From Thermodesulfomicrobium sp. WS (lineage in GTDB: Bacteria; Desulfobacterota; Desulfovibrionia; Desulfovibrionales; Desulfomicrobiaceae), in contig NZ_AP027130.1 in assembly GCF_027925145.1 (NCBI RefSeq), forward strand, positions 2,293,781 through 2,357,780: 64,000 nt of DNA, read 5' to 3'. Shown one piece after another: positions 1 through 11,955 of this stretch (position 1 is the stretch's first letter; each line of letters opens with the position of its first letter). Below the pieces are notes generated by a model. It saw only the letters and a program-made list of their open reading frames with translations, did not search any database and had not been told where the DNA came from. The translations under genes and the position numbers were made by a program.

Positions 1-1477
1 CGTTGTCCGCGCTCAAATTGAGCTTTTCAAAAGGCATGGCCTGACCGGCGGCAAGCATGCGCAGCACCACGCTCTCACCGTACACGGTGGGCAAGGTGGC
101 CACGCGCATCTCGATCTCCTTGCCTTTGAAGCGCACTTTAGCCTTGCCGTCCTGAGGCAGACGACGCTCGGCGATGTTGAGCCCGGAGATGATCTTGATG
201 CGGGACACCACCGAAGGCAGCAAATCGCCGGGTATCCCCAAGACCTTGGCGCAGGATCCGTCAACCCGCATGCGCACCGCCCCGGGTGTCCCCGGCTTCC
301 CCGGCTCGATATGGATGTCCGAGGCGCCGATGGTATGGGCATGGATGATCATCTTGTTGACGAAGCTCACCGCCTGCTGGCGGCTCTCCGCCGAGATATC
401 TTCTTCGGCCTGGTCGGCTTTCGCAATATCCACGGACTCGCCGCCAGCGGCCTCCATGAATTCCGCGAGCCCAGCAACAGCGGCTTTGGCCTCCGCCTGG
501 GAAGCATCGGCACTCGCATATGCGGTCGCCGTGGCCGCAGCCTCGGGAAGCAGGGAAAAATCCCCCAAAAATGCCAAGATCTCTTCCGGGAGCCCCACAC
601 GAAATTCGTAGCTCGTGCCCCCCAAGGCGTGCCGGATATCTTCCATGAGGTTGAGATCCGCCGGGTTGTGCACCAGGACCACACACCGCCCCTCTTCCCG
701 CTCAAGCGGCACCCAGAGGTTCTTTTTCAGGTAGGCCCGATTCATGCCTTGCAAGGCATCATCCCCGAAGAATTTCCCCTCGAAGGGCACAAACGGCACC
801 TGGTAATAGCGCTCCAGCGATGCCCCGATCTCCATGGGGGCGATGCCATAGTCCCGCCGCAGGATGACGGACACGGGCAGACCGCGCTGGCGGGCCGCGG
901 CCTTTGCCGCCTCCAAGGCCTCCGCGTCCACAAAGCCCCCATGCACCAGCGCATCAAAAGGCCCCTTGGGGATCTGCAGTTCCTCGTGCATCTTGCGGGC
1001 CAGCAAATCCGCGAGGAGCCGGGCAACGGCTTCATCTTCCCGCTGAAAGGTGCCCTCCTTTTTGTTCACCAGCTGCAAAACCCCCAAAAAGGCATCCCCA
1101 TGGGTCAGCGGCAAGGAAATGAGATTGCGGGTCACCACATTGGTAGCGGCGTCGTAGCGGGAGTCAAAACGCAGTTCCGAATGGATGAGCGTAAATTCCG
1201 CTCGGCTCATACTCTTGAGCAGGATAGGAATACGCACCAGGGCCGTATACCCGGCGATACTCGAAGTCGCAAACGGCAGCGCAATCATCTCCTGCGTTCC
1301 GTTTTTGCCGGCCACCCGAGCAATGACTTCGGATTTGGAAGGATGCTTCCGGTACAAACGGACCTGCTCACAACCAAAGACCGTTGGCACTTCGATGACC
1401 AATTTTTTCCATGCATCATCGAACGAAGCGGCATGCAGGAGGATTTTATTGAGAGAAAGGATGACCTGGGGGTGCAT
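1..1477 (-). CDS. GAF-domain GspE/PilB-type ATPase (partial, cut by left edge)
   Basis: About 492 codons are visible; the Walker A region and C-terminus lie beyond the edge. Reading the minus strand from ATG 1477 gives an N-terminal GAF-like domain (residues about 1-190, ending near LQLVNKKEGTF), a GspE N-terminal-like module (about 200-300), an Ala/Glu-rich linker, and the start of the secretion ATPase domain (SDIHIEPG near residue 386, then IAERRLPQDGK and LPTVYGESVVLRML). Such ATPases power pilus or type II secretion assembly; the GAF domain suggests ligand control. It starts 10 bases after the preceding response regulator, so it is the last gene of the signalling operon. A second, GAF-less GspE homologue lies at 19058-20716. 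The substrate system of this copy is unknown. Confidence 0.9.
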   Translation of the reverse strand, partial: MHPQVILSLNKILLHAASFDDAWKKLVIEVPTVFGCEQVRLYRKHPSKSEVIARVAGKNGTQEMIALPFATSSIAGYTALVRIPILLKSMSRAEFTLIHSELRFDSRYDAATNVVTRNLISLPLTHGDAFLGVLQLVNKKEGTFQREDEAVARLLADLLARKMHEELQIPKGPFDALVHGGFVDAEALEAAKAAARQRGLPVSVILRRDYGIAPMEIGASLERYYQVPFVPFEGKFFGDDALQGMNRAYLKKNLWVPLEREEGRCVVLVHNPADLNLMEDIRHALGGTSYEFRVGLPEEILAFLGDFSLLPEAAATATAYASADASQAEAKAAVAGLAEFMEAAGGESVDIAKADQAEEDISAESRQQAVSFVNKMIIHAHTIGASDIHIEPGKPGTPGAVRMRVDGSCAKVLGIPGDLLPSVVSRIKIISGLNIAERRLPQDGKAKVRFKGKEIEMRVATLPTVYGESVVLRMLAAGQAMPFEKLNLSADN

Positions 1478-1487
1478 ACGTACGCTC

Positions 1488-1970
1488 TCATGCTCCGTGA
1501 GAAACAGCAGCCAGCGGTTCTTCCTGGTGCAAGCGCTCCAGGAGCGCATCTCGTTGCCTGCGGAAGATATAGCGCTCGGAATGGCAGCGAATGCGGGCGA
1601 TGAGTTCCAGCTTGTCCGGGACCTTGATCATGTAATCGTCGGCACCGAGGTCAAAGGCCTTTTTCTTGAGTTCCGGCTCCTCCCGGGCGGACAGCACGAT
1701 GAGCGGGACCTCCCTAAAGTCCTCGCTGGTCTTGAAGAATTTCACCATGGTCAGACCATTGACCCCGGGCATGACCAAATCCAAGAGGATCACCGTAGGC
1801 TGCACGGAAAGCGCCACTTCCAAGGCCCGGTCGGGCTCCCGGCAATAGTGGAAGGTGATGTCGCGCTGGCTGGCGAGTTTGATGCGCATGGCCTCGCCGA
1901 TGAGAAACTCGTCGTCCACCAAAAGCACGGTTATGGGTATCTGGGGAAAGAGTTCGCGCTGCCGCATCAT
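1488..1970 (-). CDS. Single-domain response regulator with C-terminal helical tail
   Basis: 160 residues. The receiver domain has the acidic pair D19-D20, phosphoacceptor D64 in LLDLVMPG and conserved K116 in the segment DDYMIKVPDK. The last 40 residues (about 120-160) form a charged, probably helical tail with no recognised output domain. The AAGGAGG ribosome site overlaps the stop of the upstream hybrid kinase, so the two are translationally coupled. It is the likely recipient of phosphate from one of the kinase HPt domains. It lies directly before the GAF-GspE ATPase, so it could act on that protein by direct contact (inference). Confidence 0.93.
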   Translation of the reverse strand: MMRQRELFPQIPITVLLVDDEFLIGEAMRIKLASQRDITFHYCREPDRALEVALSVQPTVILLDLVMPGVNGLTMVKFFKTSEDFREVPLIVLSAREEPELKKKAFDLGADDYMIKVPDKLELIARIRCHSERYIFRRQRDALLERLHQEEPLAAVSHGA

Positions 1971-1973
1971 TGA

Positions 1974-5732
<3,759 letters not shown>

Positions 5733-5775
5733 GACCTCGTCCTCTTTCGCTGCTGCCGGTTGTCCGGAGAATGCC

Positions 5776-6150
5776 CTAGGGCAGGGCCAACACTTCCGCC
5801 ACCGCTTCGACCAACTCTTCGCGCTTGATGGGCTTGCTCAGACAGCGCTTGGCCCCCATCAGTTTGGCCCACTTGAGATAATCCGTGGCCCCGCCCCGAC
5901 CACCGCCCGACATGGCGATGATGCGGATCTTGGGATCCAATTTCCGCAGCTCCCGAATGATCTGAATCCCCTCCTTATCCGGCATGATCATATCCGTGAC
6001 CACGACATCAAAGGGATTTTGGCGGTAGAGACGCAACCCCTCATCTCCATCGCCAGCCTGCTCCACGGCATAGCCTTCCGCCACAAGCATCTTGGCCAGC
6101 GCCAAGCACATCAACTGGTCATCATCAATCACCAAGACTCGCTTCTGCAT
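5776..6150 (-). CDS. Single-domain response regulator (CheY-like)
   Basis: 124 residues from ATG 6150, with D9-D10, phosphoacceptor D53 (VTDMIMPDKEG) and K106-P107 (LSKPIKRE): a complete receiver and nothing else. An in-frame ATG at 6165 exists, but GGGAG placed 8 bases before ATG 6150 favours the shorter form. It lies between the PstS-like protein and the hybrid kinase on the same strand (gaps 21 and 43 bases). With the regulator at 1488-1970 it gives the kinase two possible phosphate acceptors. No output domain, so it probably acts by protein contact. Confidence 0.93.
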   Translation of the reverse strand: MQKRVLVIDDDQLMCLALAKMLVAEGYAVEQAGDGDEGLRLYRQNPFDVVVTDMIMPDKEGIQIIRELRKLDPKIRIIAMSGGGRGGATDYLKWAKLMGAKRCLSKPIKREELVEAVAEVLALP

Positions 6151-6171
6151 GCCACTTGCTCCCATGCACCA

Positions 6172-7353
6172 TCAATTCGGTGGTAACAGAAAACCAAAAC
6201 GCTCCAGAATGCGTTTCCCTTCACTGGAAAATATGGCCTGCAACAGTTCCGACGGGGGGGCTTCTTTGCGCCAGACCACAAAGAGCGACCGCACCAAAGG
6301 ATACGATCCATCCCGGACCGAGGCACCAGAAGGCACCACCGGAGTTTGCCCCGGTTCCGTGCGAAGCGCCACCAATGCCGCCTGTTTCGAAAGCGGCAGG
6401 CTCGTATACCCAATGGCGCCGGGGGTAGACGCCACCAGCGCGTCCACCGCTGCTGGCGTAGGCGCCTTGCGGGCCGCGCCCGTCAAGGGCAGGTCCCCCA
6501 GCACCATCTCCTGGAAAAGCCGGTGAGTGCCAAAATTGGGCTCCAGGGCAACGACAACGATGGGGATATCTGGGCCACCCACCTCGCTCCAGCGCTGGAT
6601 GCGGCCGCTGAAGATCCCCCGCAGCGTCTCCATGTCCACAATGCGCACAGGATTGTCGGGGGCGACCAGCACCGCCAAGGCATCCTGGCCCACCATACGG
6701 GACTGCAAACCCTCTGAAGATTCCTGCGCCGCAGTGAGCGGTCGGGAACTTATGGCCATCGCACACGCTCGGCTCATCAAGGCCGTAAGCCCCGCCTCCG
6801 TGCCCACAGCGCGCACCTCAATGGATCGACGAACCTTCTCCGCAAAAAAAGCCCCTTCCACTTCCGTGGATTCCGGGACCAGTCCCGGCAAGCGCCGCAC
6901 TTCGCCGGCGCCGGAGCGCACCAAAGCCAGGCGCGCCCACTCTACCGCCGCATCCGCCAAGACCACCGAACCGGCCACCTTGAGGGGAGGCTCGCGGGTA
7001 AACGGCGCCGGCTGGTAGGTGCCGCGCACTTCCACGCCGCGCTCTCCCTGAGCGATGAGCACTGGTGCCGGGGCTTCCCAATCGGGTACGGGCTTGAACT
7101 CCACGGCCCACAAGGGTTCGTCGCGGTCCTGTTTGCCCGGGGCGCGCCACTGGCCCGTCAACCGCCACGCCGCTCCGGCCTGGGCCGCGGCAGGCGGAAA
7201 GATGTACACCGAGCGGACAACCGGCTCCTGGCGGCCGAGCACCAACTCCGGCCGCCACGCCACCAGCGCTGCAGCTGCAAGCAGCACCAACGCCCCGAGT
7301 GTGAACAGCACAGGGACCCAACGTCTGCGGACTCGTCCCGATTCTCTCGCCAT
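6172..7353 (-). CDS. Membrane-anchored PstS-like periplasmic binding-domain protein
   Basis: 393 residues. An N-terminal membrane segment (about 12-33) follows a short Arg-rich cytoplasmic start, giving an anchored periplasmic protein. After a unique region of about 130 residues comes a phosphate-binding-protein-like fold: MSRACAMAISSRPLT, VAPDNPVRIVDMETLRGIFSG, VALEPNFGTHRLF and TPGAIGYTSLPLS are typical PstS-family patches. No phosphate transport genes are nearby. Its place between a PilZ protein and a two-component cluster suggests sensing, with the binding domain presenting ligand state to the hybrid kinase (inference). The ligand is unknown. Confidence 0.82.
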   Translation of the reverse strand: MARESGRVRRRWVPVLFTLGALVLLAAAALVAWRPELVLGRQEPVVRSVYIFPPAAAQAGAAWRLTGQWRAPGKQDRDEPLWAVEFKPVPDWEAPAPVLIAQGERGVEVRGTYQPAPFTREPPLKVAGSVVLADAAVEWARLALVRSGAGEVRRLPGLVPESTEVEGAFFAEKVRRSIEVRAVGTEAGLTALMSRACAMAISSRPLTAAQESSEGLQSRMVGQDALAVLVAPDNPVRIVDMETLRGIFSGRIQRWSEVGGPDIPIVVVALEPNFGTHRLFQEMVLGDLPLTGAARKAPTPAAVDALVASTPGAIGYTSLPLSKQAALVALRTEPGQTPVVPSGASVRDGSYPLVRSLFVVWRKEAPPSELLQAIFSSEGKRILERFGFLLPPN

Positions 7354-7362
7354 AGTTCGTTC

Positions 7363-7851
7363 CTATTTCGCCGATACCCAAGCGAACACCGCTGGATCGA
7401 AGCGTCGATCCACAAAGCGTGCCCCCACACGATCTCCACGCACGGATTTGAGCTCCACGTCCTTGCGCAGCTGTCCGCCCTCCGCCGTAGGAAACTGGAG
7501 CACCAAGATCTCCCCGGAGCTCAGGCTCCGCGCGGTCTCCTGCACTTCAAGGCCAGCGCCTTCCATGGAGATATCGCGCACCAGCACCCGGGCCACAGGG
7601 GCAGTGGCATCTGCGGCGTCCAGAAGCTGCCCCTGCAAGGCCACCGTCTTGCGAAAATATTTGCGAAAATTGAGATTGATGCGAAAGACGTGGGCGCAGC
7701 GGGTACATTTGGCCTTGACCTCCCAATGTCCCTTGGTGCGCAAGGGCTCCACGGGCACGGTCTTGGCAAGCCCGCAACTCGGACACACGATGGCAACCTC
7801 TTTCTTCTTGAAGACGTAGAGCTCCACGACCTCGTTTCTGGATGCACTCAT
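7363..7851 (-). CDS. Zinc-ribbon plus PilZ domain protein
   Basis: 162 residues. Cys pairs C23-x2-C26 and C49-x2-C52 form a probable zinc ribbon. A PilZ domain follows with an Arg-rich c-di-GMP motif around 63-68 (RKYFRK) and DISMEGAGLEV (about 93-103), matching the D/NxSxxG signature. PilZ proteins bind c-di-GMP and act on motility, pili or polysaccharide. It is the first gene of the minus-strand signalling operon, 9 bases before the PstS-like gene. The zinc ribbon resembles those that precede PilZ in some deltaproteobacterial proteins; what it contacts is not evident. Confidence 0.9.
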   Translation of the reverse strand: MSASRNEVVELYVFKKKEVAIVCPSCGLAKTVPVEPLRTKGHWEVKAKCTRCAHVFRINLNFRKYFRKTVALQGQLLDAADATAPVARVLVRDISMEGAGLEVQETARSLSSGEILVLQFPTAEGGQLRKDVELKSVRGDRVGARFVDRRFDPAVFAWVSAK

Positions 7852-7967
7852 GGTTCTCTCTCCCGGTTGCGATCACCATTCCTCGGTTGAGCGACCGCGA
7901 TGTGACACAAAAGTCCCTCTTTTGACAATGGCCAACAGCCCCGTCACCCAAAATCCACCGAAGCCCG

Positions 7968-8016
7968 AAAAAAAAAAAAAAAAAAAACAATGCCTCCGCG
8001 GTGCACCGCGAAGGCA
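7968..8016 (-). terminator. Strong intrinsic terminator with a 20-base T tract
   Basis: On the minus strand a 13-bp stem with one mismatch (7991-8003 against 8004-8016, centre GTGCAC) is followed by a short gap and 20 consecutive T (A on the plus strand, 7968-7987). It terminates the 32-residue gene just upstream and isolates it from the PilZ operon. A run of 20 is far longer than needed. Confidence 0.9.
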
Positions 8017-8043
8017 TCGAAGCGATGGGAATTGCTCCCTCCT

Positions 8044-8142
8044 TCAACCCACTACGGACGCCACCAGCGCCGCATGGGCACCCACCAAACACGCCACCGC
8101 CACCAAGCCCAAAACAATCTTTTTTCCAAGGTCTTTGACCAC
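8044..8142 (-). CDS. 32-residue single-span membrane protein (unrecognised)
   Basis: GTG start at 8142, preceded by AAAGGAG with a 6-base spacer, an excellent ribosome site. The product starts MVKDLGKK and continues with a hydrophobic segment of about 22 residues rich in Val, Leu and Ala, ending SVVG. It has its own strong terminator at 7968-8016, so it is a self-contained transcription unit. I do not recognise the family. Charge distribution (Lys/Asp before the helix, nothing after) predicts the N-terminus inside. The evidence for translation is the ribosome site and terminator rather than homology, and the gene is short enough to be missed by automatic callers. Confidence 0.6.
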   Translation of the reverse strand: MVKDLGKKIVLGLVAVACLVGAHAALVASVVG

Positions 8143-8250
8143 TCTTGTCTCCTTTACCGTTTTCCGCCACAAGGATTGCAGGCGCCCATACCCGCAACCG
8201 ATGCCCGTGTCGAGATGTTTTCGCACGTCCCACCACTGCAGGAGCACCAC

Positions 8251-8589
8251 ATGCACACCATCACCTGGCAAGACTTTGCAGCCGTAGAACTGCGCGTCGG
8301 CCGTATCGTCGAGGTCCACGACTTTCCCGAGGCCCGCATCCCCGCCTACCGCATTCGCGCGGACTTCGGCCCTCCGTGGGGGATCAAGACCACCAGCGCC
8401 CGGGTGACGGCGCTCTACACCAAAGAAGCGCTCCTTGGCCGCCTCATCCTCGGGGTGCTCAACCTGCCGCCCAAACGCATCGGCCCGGTGCTCTCGGAAT
8501 TCCTCCTCACCGGATTCGCTCGCGAAGACGGCGCCGTGGTCCTGGCGGTCCCGGAACAGGACGTCCCTGTAGGGGCACGCCTCTTTTAG
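8251..8589 (+). CDS. csaA: CsaA-type tRNA-binding-domain chaperone
   Basis: 112 residues from ATG 8251, with AGGAG just upstream (8240-8244). The product is a single OB-fold tRNA-binding domain: [11 protein letters not shown] near the start, then [10 protein letters not shown], and a C-terminal [19 protein letters not shown] typical of CsaA. In Bacillus, CsaA is a dimeric export-related chaperone that can bind tRNA-like structures. Length matches the family (about 110). Its TAG stop overlaps the stop of rsfS on the other strand, so the two genes converge with no space between them. Confidence 0.93.
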   Translation: MHTITWQDFAAVELRVGRIVEVHDFPEARIPAYRIRADFGPPWGIKTTSARVTALYTKEALLGRLILGVLNLPPKRIGPVLSEFLLTGFAREDGAVVLAVPEQDVPVGARLF

Positions 8590-8924
8590 GGCCGGGGCCA
8601 AAGACGCGGCGCCTGCGCGTACATCCCCTCCAGGTTGTAGCGCTGGCGGACCTCGTCCACGAACACATGCACCACCACGTCGCCCCCATCGAGGAGCACC
8701 CATTCGCCAAGGCCCATGCCCTCCACCCCCAGCACCGGCCAACCGTGCTGGCGGAAGTGAAGCCCCAAGTCTTCGGCCATGGCCTGGGCGTGGCGGGCGG
8801 AAAGGGCGGTCACGAGGATCACGACGTCACAGAGACTCGTGAGCGCCGACACGTCCATGGCCACAATGTCCTGGCCTTTTTTCCCGTCGAGCCAGGCGAC
8901 AATCTCCTGCATTTTGTTTTCCAC
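8586..8924 (-). CDS. rsfS: Ribosomal silencing factor RsfS (Iojap/DUF143)
   Basis: 112 residues from GTG 8924, chosen because AGGAGG lies 5 bases upstream and the product then begins [12 protein letters not shown], typical of the family; longer upstream in-frame starts lack a ribosome site. Conserved patches: [31 protein letters not shown] and [16 protein letters not shown]. RsfS binds ribosomal protein uL14 and blocks subunit joining under starvation. Tail-to-tail overlap with csaA by 3 bases. Confidence 0.95.
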   Translation of the reverse strand: MENKMQEIVAWLDGKKGQDIVAMDVSALTSLCDVVILVTALSARHAQAMAEDLGLHFRQHGWPVLGVEGMGLGEWVLLDGGDVVVHVFVDEVRQRYNLEGMYAQAPRLWPRP

Positions 8925-8990
8925 ACACGCCTCCTGCACAGAGCGACACGTGCCTACTGCAAACCGCGGACAAGGGCAAATCGCCTTGAC

Positions 8991-9009
8991 GAACAATAAT
9001 CGATTGTTC
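8991..9009. promoter_or_regulatory. Palindrome between divergent rsfS and paaK
   Basis: GAACAAT, a 5-base spacer (AATCG), then ATTGTTC. It lies 67 bases before rsfS and about 100 bases before paaK, the only shared intergenic space for these divergent genes. It could be an operator or a small hairpin. No regulator family is assigned. Confidence 0.35.
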
Positions 9010-9113
9010 AAGGACAGCGCATCCCATCATGATTCCCACGTCTCGCGGCGCACTCCGTACTGCCCCAGCAGAACACCGCACCGCGAGCGCCACCGCCCCT
9101 TGAGGAGGACCCC

Positions 9114-10415
9114 ATGCTCTACGATGTCGCCCAAGAGACCCTGCCCCGTGACGAACTGGAAGCCCTCCAGCTTCGGCGTCTGCGCCAATTGGTGGACAAA
9201 GTGTACTACAATGTCCCGTTTTACCGCAAAAAATTCGACGAACTCGGGGTGCGGCCCGAACACATCCGCACCCTGGCCGACGTGCGGCACCTGCCCTTTA
9301 CGGAGAAGCAGGACCTGCGCAACAATTACCCCTTTGGCCTCTTTGCCGTGCCCCGCGACAACGTCGTGCGGGTGCATGCCTCTTCCGGCACCACCGGCAA
9401 GGCCACGGTAGTGGGCTACACTGCCCGGGACGTGCACAACTGGGCGGACCTCATGGCCCGCTCCTTCATGTGCGCCGGCGGCAGCCGCCGGGACATCGTC
9501 CACAACGCCTATGGCTACGGCCTCTTCACCGGCGGGCTGGGCATGCACTACGGGGTGGAGCGCCTTGGGGCCACCATCATTCCCATTTCCGGCGGCGGCA
9601 CCCGACGTCAGGTGATGCTGCTGCGCGACTTCGGTGCCACAGTGCTGTGCAGCACCCCCTCCTATGCCTTGTATCTCTACGAAACCATTGTGGAATCCGG
9701 AATCGATGTGACGGATCTCAAACTCCATACCGGCATCTTCGGCGCCGAGCCTTGGAGTGAAAAAATGCGCTCGGAAATCGAATCCAAGCTGCGCATCAAG
9801 GCCCTGGACATCTACGGCCTGTCGGAGATCATGGGCCCCGGCGTGGCCATGGAATGCCGCGAGGCCCAGGACGGCCTGCATCTCTGGGAAGATCACTTCC
9901 TCATGGAGATCATCGATCCGCAAACCGGGGAGGTGCTGCCGGAAGGGGAAACCGGCGAGTTGGTGATCACCACCCTCACCAAAGAGGCGCAACCCCTCAT
10001 CCGCTACCGCACCCGGGACATCACCCAGATCAACGCCATCCCGTGCAAATGCGGCCGCACCCACCGCCGCATCACCCGTATCCAAGGCCGCTCCGACGAC
10101 ATGCTCATCATCCGCGGGGTCAATGTCTTCCCGCAGCAGATCGAAGCCATCCTCCTGGAGACCCAGGGAATCACCCCGCATTATCAGCTCATCCTGCGCC
10201 GGGAAGGCAGCCTCGACACCCTGGAAGTCAAGGTGGAAGTGGACGAGAGCCTCTTCTCGGACGAGATCAAGCATTTACAGCGCATCGAGGCCAGGATACA
10301 GAAAAACATCAAAGAGTTTCTCGGCGTCACCGCCAAAGTGACCCTGTCGGAGCCGCGCAGCATCGAGCGCTCCGAAGGCAAGGCCAAACGCATCCTGGAT
10401 CTCCGCAGCGCCTAA
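9114..10415 (+). CDS. paaK: Phenylacetate-CoA ligase family protein
   Basis: 433 residues, the usual length for PaaK. Adenylate-forming enzyme motifs: [16 protein letters not shown] (ATP binding), [15 protein letters not shown], and a C-terminal subdomain with [20 protein letters not shown]. It forms aryl-CoA (probably phenylacetyl- or indoleacetyl-CoA) from acid, ATP and CoA. The start is preceded by GAGGAGG. The ACT-domain gene follows after 19 bases, a pairing common in sulfate reducers and other anaerobes, where these enzymes are linked to aromatic amino acid breakdown. Substrate cannot be fixed from sequence. Confidence 0.95.
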   Translation: MLYDVAQETLPRDELEALQLRRLRQLVDKVYYNVPFYRKKFDELGVRPEHIRTLADVRHLPFTEKQDLRNNYPFGLFAVPRDNVVRVHASSGTTGKATVVGYTARDVHNWADLMARSFMCAGGSRRDIVHNAYGYGLFTGGLGMHYGVERLGATIIPISGGGTRRQVMLLRDFGATVLCSTPSYALYLYETIVESGIDVTDLKLHTGIFGAEPWSEKMRSEIESKLRIKALDIYGLSEIMGPGVAMECREAQDGLHLWEDHFLMEIIDPQTGEVLPEGETGELVITTLTKEAQPLIRYRTRDITQINAIPCKCGRTHRRITRIQGRSDDMLIIRGVNVFPQQIEAILLETQGITPHYQLILRREGSLDTLEVKVEVDESLFSDEIKHLQRIEARIQKNIKEFLGVTAKVTLSEPRSIERSEGKAKRILDLRSA

Positions 10416-10434
10416 GCTCTCCCTGGGAGGAACC

Positions 10435-10866
10435 ATGAAAGTCGAACAGATCTCCGTATTTCTGGAAAACCGCGCCGGTCGCCTGGCTGAGGTGACCAAA
10501 CTCTTGGCCCAGGGGGGCATCAACATCCGCGCCCTGTCCCTGGCCGACACTTCGGACTTCGGCATCCTGCGTCTCATCGTCACCGACTCGGAAAGGGCCA
10601 AGGAAATCCTCAAGGCTGGCGGATTCACCGTGGGCCGCACCAACGTGGTGGCCGTCGAAGTGGCCGATCAGCCGGGCGGACTCCATAACATCCTGGAAAT
10701 CCTGGGAGCAGGTGGGGTCAACGTGGAGTACATGTACGCCTTTGTCACCCAGAGCGGCAAAAATGCGGTACTCATCTTCCGCTTCGACCGTACGGACCAG
10801 GCCATCGAGACCCTCCAGGCCGCAGGGGTGCGCATCCTCTCCGGCCCCGAGCTCTACGCCCTCTAA
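10435..10866 (+). CDS. Tandem ACT-domain amino-acid-binding protein
   Basis: 143 residues made of two ACT domains: [20 protein letters not shown] (1-70) and [20 protein letters not shown] (72-143). ACT pairs bind amino acids at their interface. GGGAGG precedes the start, and the gene follows paaK by 19 bases, so it is probably cotranscribed and senses an aromatic or branched amino acid for that enzyme (inference from repeated co-occurrence of the two genes in anaerobes). No catalytic domain. Confidence 0.92.
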   Translation: MKVEQISVFLENRAGRLAEVTKLLAQGGINIRALSLADTSDFGILRLIVTDSERAKEILKAGGFTVGRTNVVAVEVADQPGGLHNILEILGAGGVNVEYMYAFVTQSGKNAVLIFRFDRTDQAIETLQAAGVRILSGPELYAL

Positions 10867-10873
10867 AACCACG

Positions 10874-10909
10874 CCGCGCGCCTCGGAGCCCTTACCTCGA
10901 GGCGCGCGG
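10874..10909. terminator. 12-bp inverted repeat between convergent genes
   Basis: CCGCGCGCCTCG (10874-10885) and CGAGGCGCGCGG (10898-10909) form a perfect 12-bp stem with a 12-base loop. It lies between the ends of the ACT gene (plus) and the 100-residue gene (minus). There is no T tract, so it may be a bidirectional stem-type terminator or just a 3' end stabiliser. Confidence 0.6.
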
Positions 10910-10913
10910 TCGG

Positions 10914-11216
10914 CTACGAGACCATCTCCGCCATTTGCGCAAAGAAATCTTCCGCGGCAAAAACGCCCGGAAACTGCGCCTCCCAGACGGGAAGTCTGGC
11001 CGCCAGGCCGTCGAATCCCTCCACCTCCTCCACCTGCTTGCCGTCCACGAAAAACCGAAAGCGCGTGCCCCGCGGACAGCGGGTCATGATCATCTCCACC
11101 TTGCGGCCGCCGGCAAAGACCATCCACGGCGCGGACCACGAGCTGCGGTCCCCCTCGGTCTTCTGGTACTTGGCGAAAAAGGCTTCCCACAGCCGCTCGA
11201 TTTCCTGCTGTTCCAT
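10914..11216 (-). CDS. Hypothetical protein, 100 residues
   Basis: Soluble, acidic, aromatic-rich small protein starting MEQQEIERLWEAFFAKY, preceded by a clear GGGAGG ribosome site. No signal peptide or membrane segment. A central beta-rich stretch (about 30-63) includes FRFFVDGKQVEEVEGF. I do not recognise the family. It is divergent from the GntR regulator, with 67 bases between the starts containing an LldR/PdhR-like operator (11271-11285), so it may be controlled by that regulator. Confidence 0.75.
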   Translation of the reverse strand: MEQQEIERLWEAFFAKYQKTEGDRSSWSAPWMVFAGGRKVEMIMTRCPRGTRFRFFVDGKQVEEVEGFDGLAARLPVWEAQFPGVFAAEDFFAQMAEMVS

Positions 11217-11270
11217 CCCTACCTCCCAACGCGACGAGGCCCCTCTTGACCGAAGCCTCCAGTCGCGGCA

Positions 11271-11285
11271 ATTGGTCAGACCAAT
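11271..11285. promoter_or_regulatory. GntR/FadR-family operator overlapping the regulator start codon
   Basis: A perfect palindrome, ATTGGTC-A-GACCAAT, matching the ATTGGTnnnACCAAT pattern known for PdhR/LldR-type regulators. It ends inside the ATG (11284-11286) of the GntR gene. A possible -35 element, TTGACC, lies at 11246-11251; the matching -10 is poor. Autoregulation is expected. Confidence 0.75.
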
Positions 11286-11955
11286 GACAACCCCACTCTC
11301 TCACCATCTTCTTCGACTCATCGACGACCTGGGCCTTAGCCCAGGCGAGCGGCTTCCGCCAGAGCGGGATTTGGCGCAAAAATTTCGCGTCTCCCGGGGG
11401 AGCATCCGGGAGGCGGTCAAGCATCTGGCCGCCCAAGGCGTGGTGGAGAGCCGACGCGGCGCAGGCACGTTTGTGGTGAGCTCTCCCCAGGCCTTTACCC
11501 GCGCCATGGGAGCAGCGCTCGCGGGGGCGCGCGCTCACCTCGACCGCCTCTTCGAACTGCGCCTGGTAGTGGAGCCAGGGATCGCAGCGCTCGCTGCCCG
11601 TAAGGCTACCGACGCCCACATGGAAGCCATCAGAGAGGCCATAGCCGCCCAGGCCGCGGAAGCCGACCCCCGCCGCTGGGGAGCACGAGACATGGCAGTG
11701 CACCACGCCATCGCCCAGGCCACGGAAAACCCTCTCGTGCCCGAGCTCTTGGCCGCCACAGCCGCCGCATTCACCGAAACTCGCGAAGAGGCGCTCCAAT
11801 CCCCAGCGCGTCACCACGCCTCGGTAGCCGGACATCATCGCATCCTTGAGGCGCTCCTGGCCCACGACCCTGCTGCTGCGGCCAAGGCCATGGAAGACCA
11901 TATCCTTTGGGCGCATGCCCTCACCCAACTTCCTTCCAAGGAGGATTGCGCATGA
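11284..11955 (+). CDS. GntR/FadR-family regulator (LldR/PdhR-like)
   Basis: 223 residues from ATG 11284. An N-terminal winged helix (GERLPPERDLAQKF, VSRGSIREAVKHLAAQGVVESRRGAGTFV, residues about 20-65) is followed by an all-helical FCD ligand domain (FELRLVVEPGIAALAARKAT, metal-type His in VHHAIAQATENP and GHHRILEALLAHD). FCD regulators with this operator usually sense lactate, pyruvate or related acids. The gene overlaps the next one by 4 bases (ATGA); that gene is an alpha-hydroxyacid dehydrogenase, which supports lactate or glycolate sensing. No Shine-Dalgarno is visible before the start and the operator covers it, so the mRNA may be leaderless. Confidence 0.9.
   Translation: MTTPLSHHLLRLIDDLGLSPGERLPPERDLAQKFRVSRGSIREAVKHLAAQGVVESRRGAGTFVVSSPQAFTRAMGAALAGARAHLDRLFELRLVVEPGIAALAARKATDAHMEAIREAIAAQAAEADPRRWGARDMAVHHAIAQATENPLVPELLAATAAAFTETREEALQSPARHHASVAGHHRILEALLAHDPAAAAKAMEDHILWAHALTQLPSKEDCA

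Noticed and set aside
311..1603. Plus-strand open frame of 430 codons at the left edge
   Set aside because: Antisense to the GAF-GspE gene, whose product is clearly conserved.
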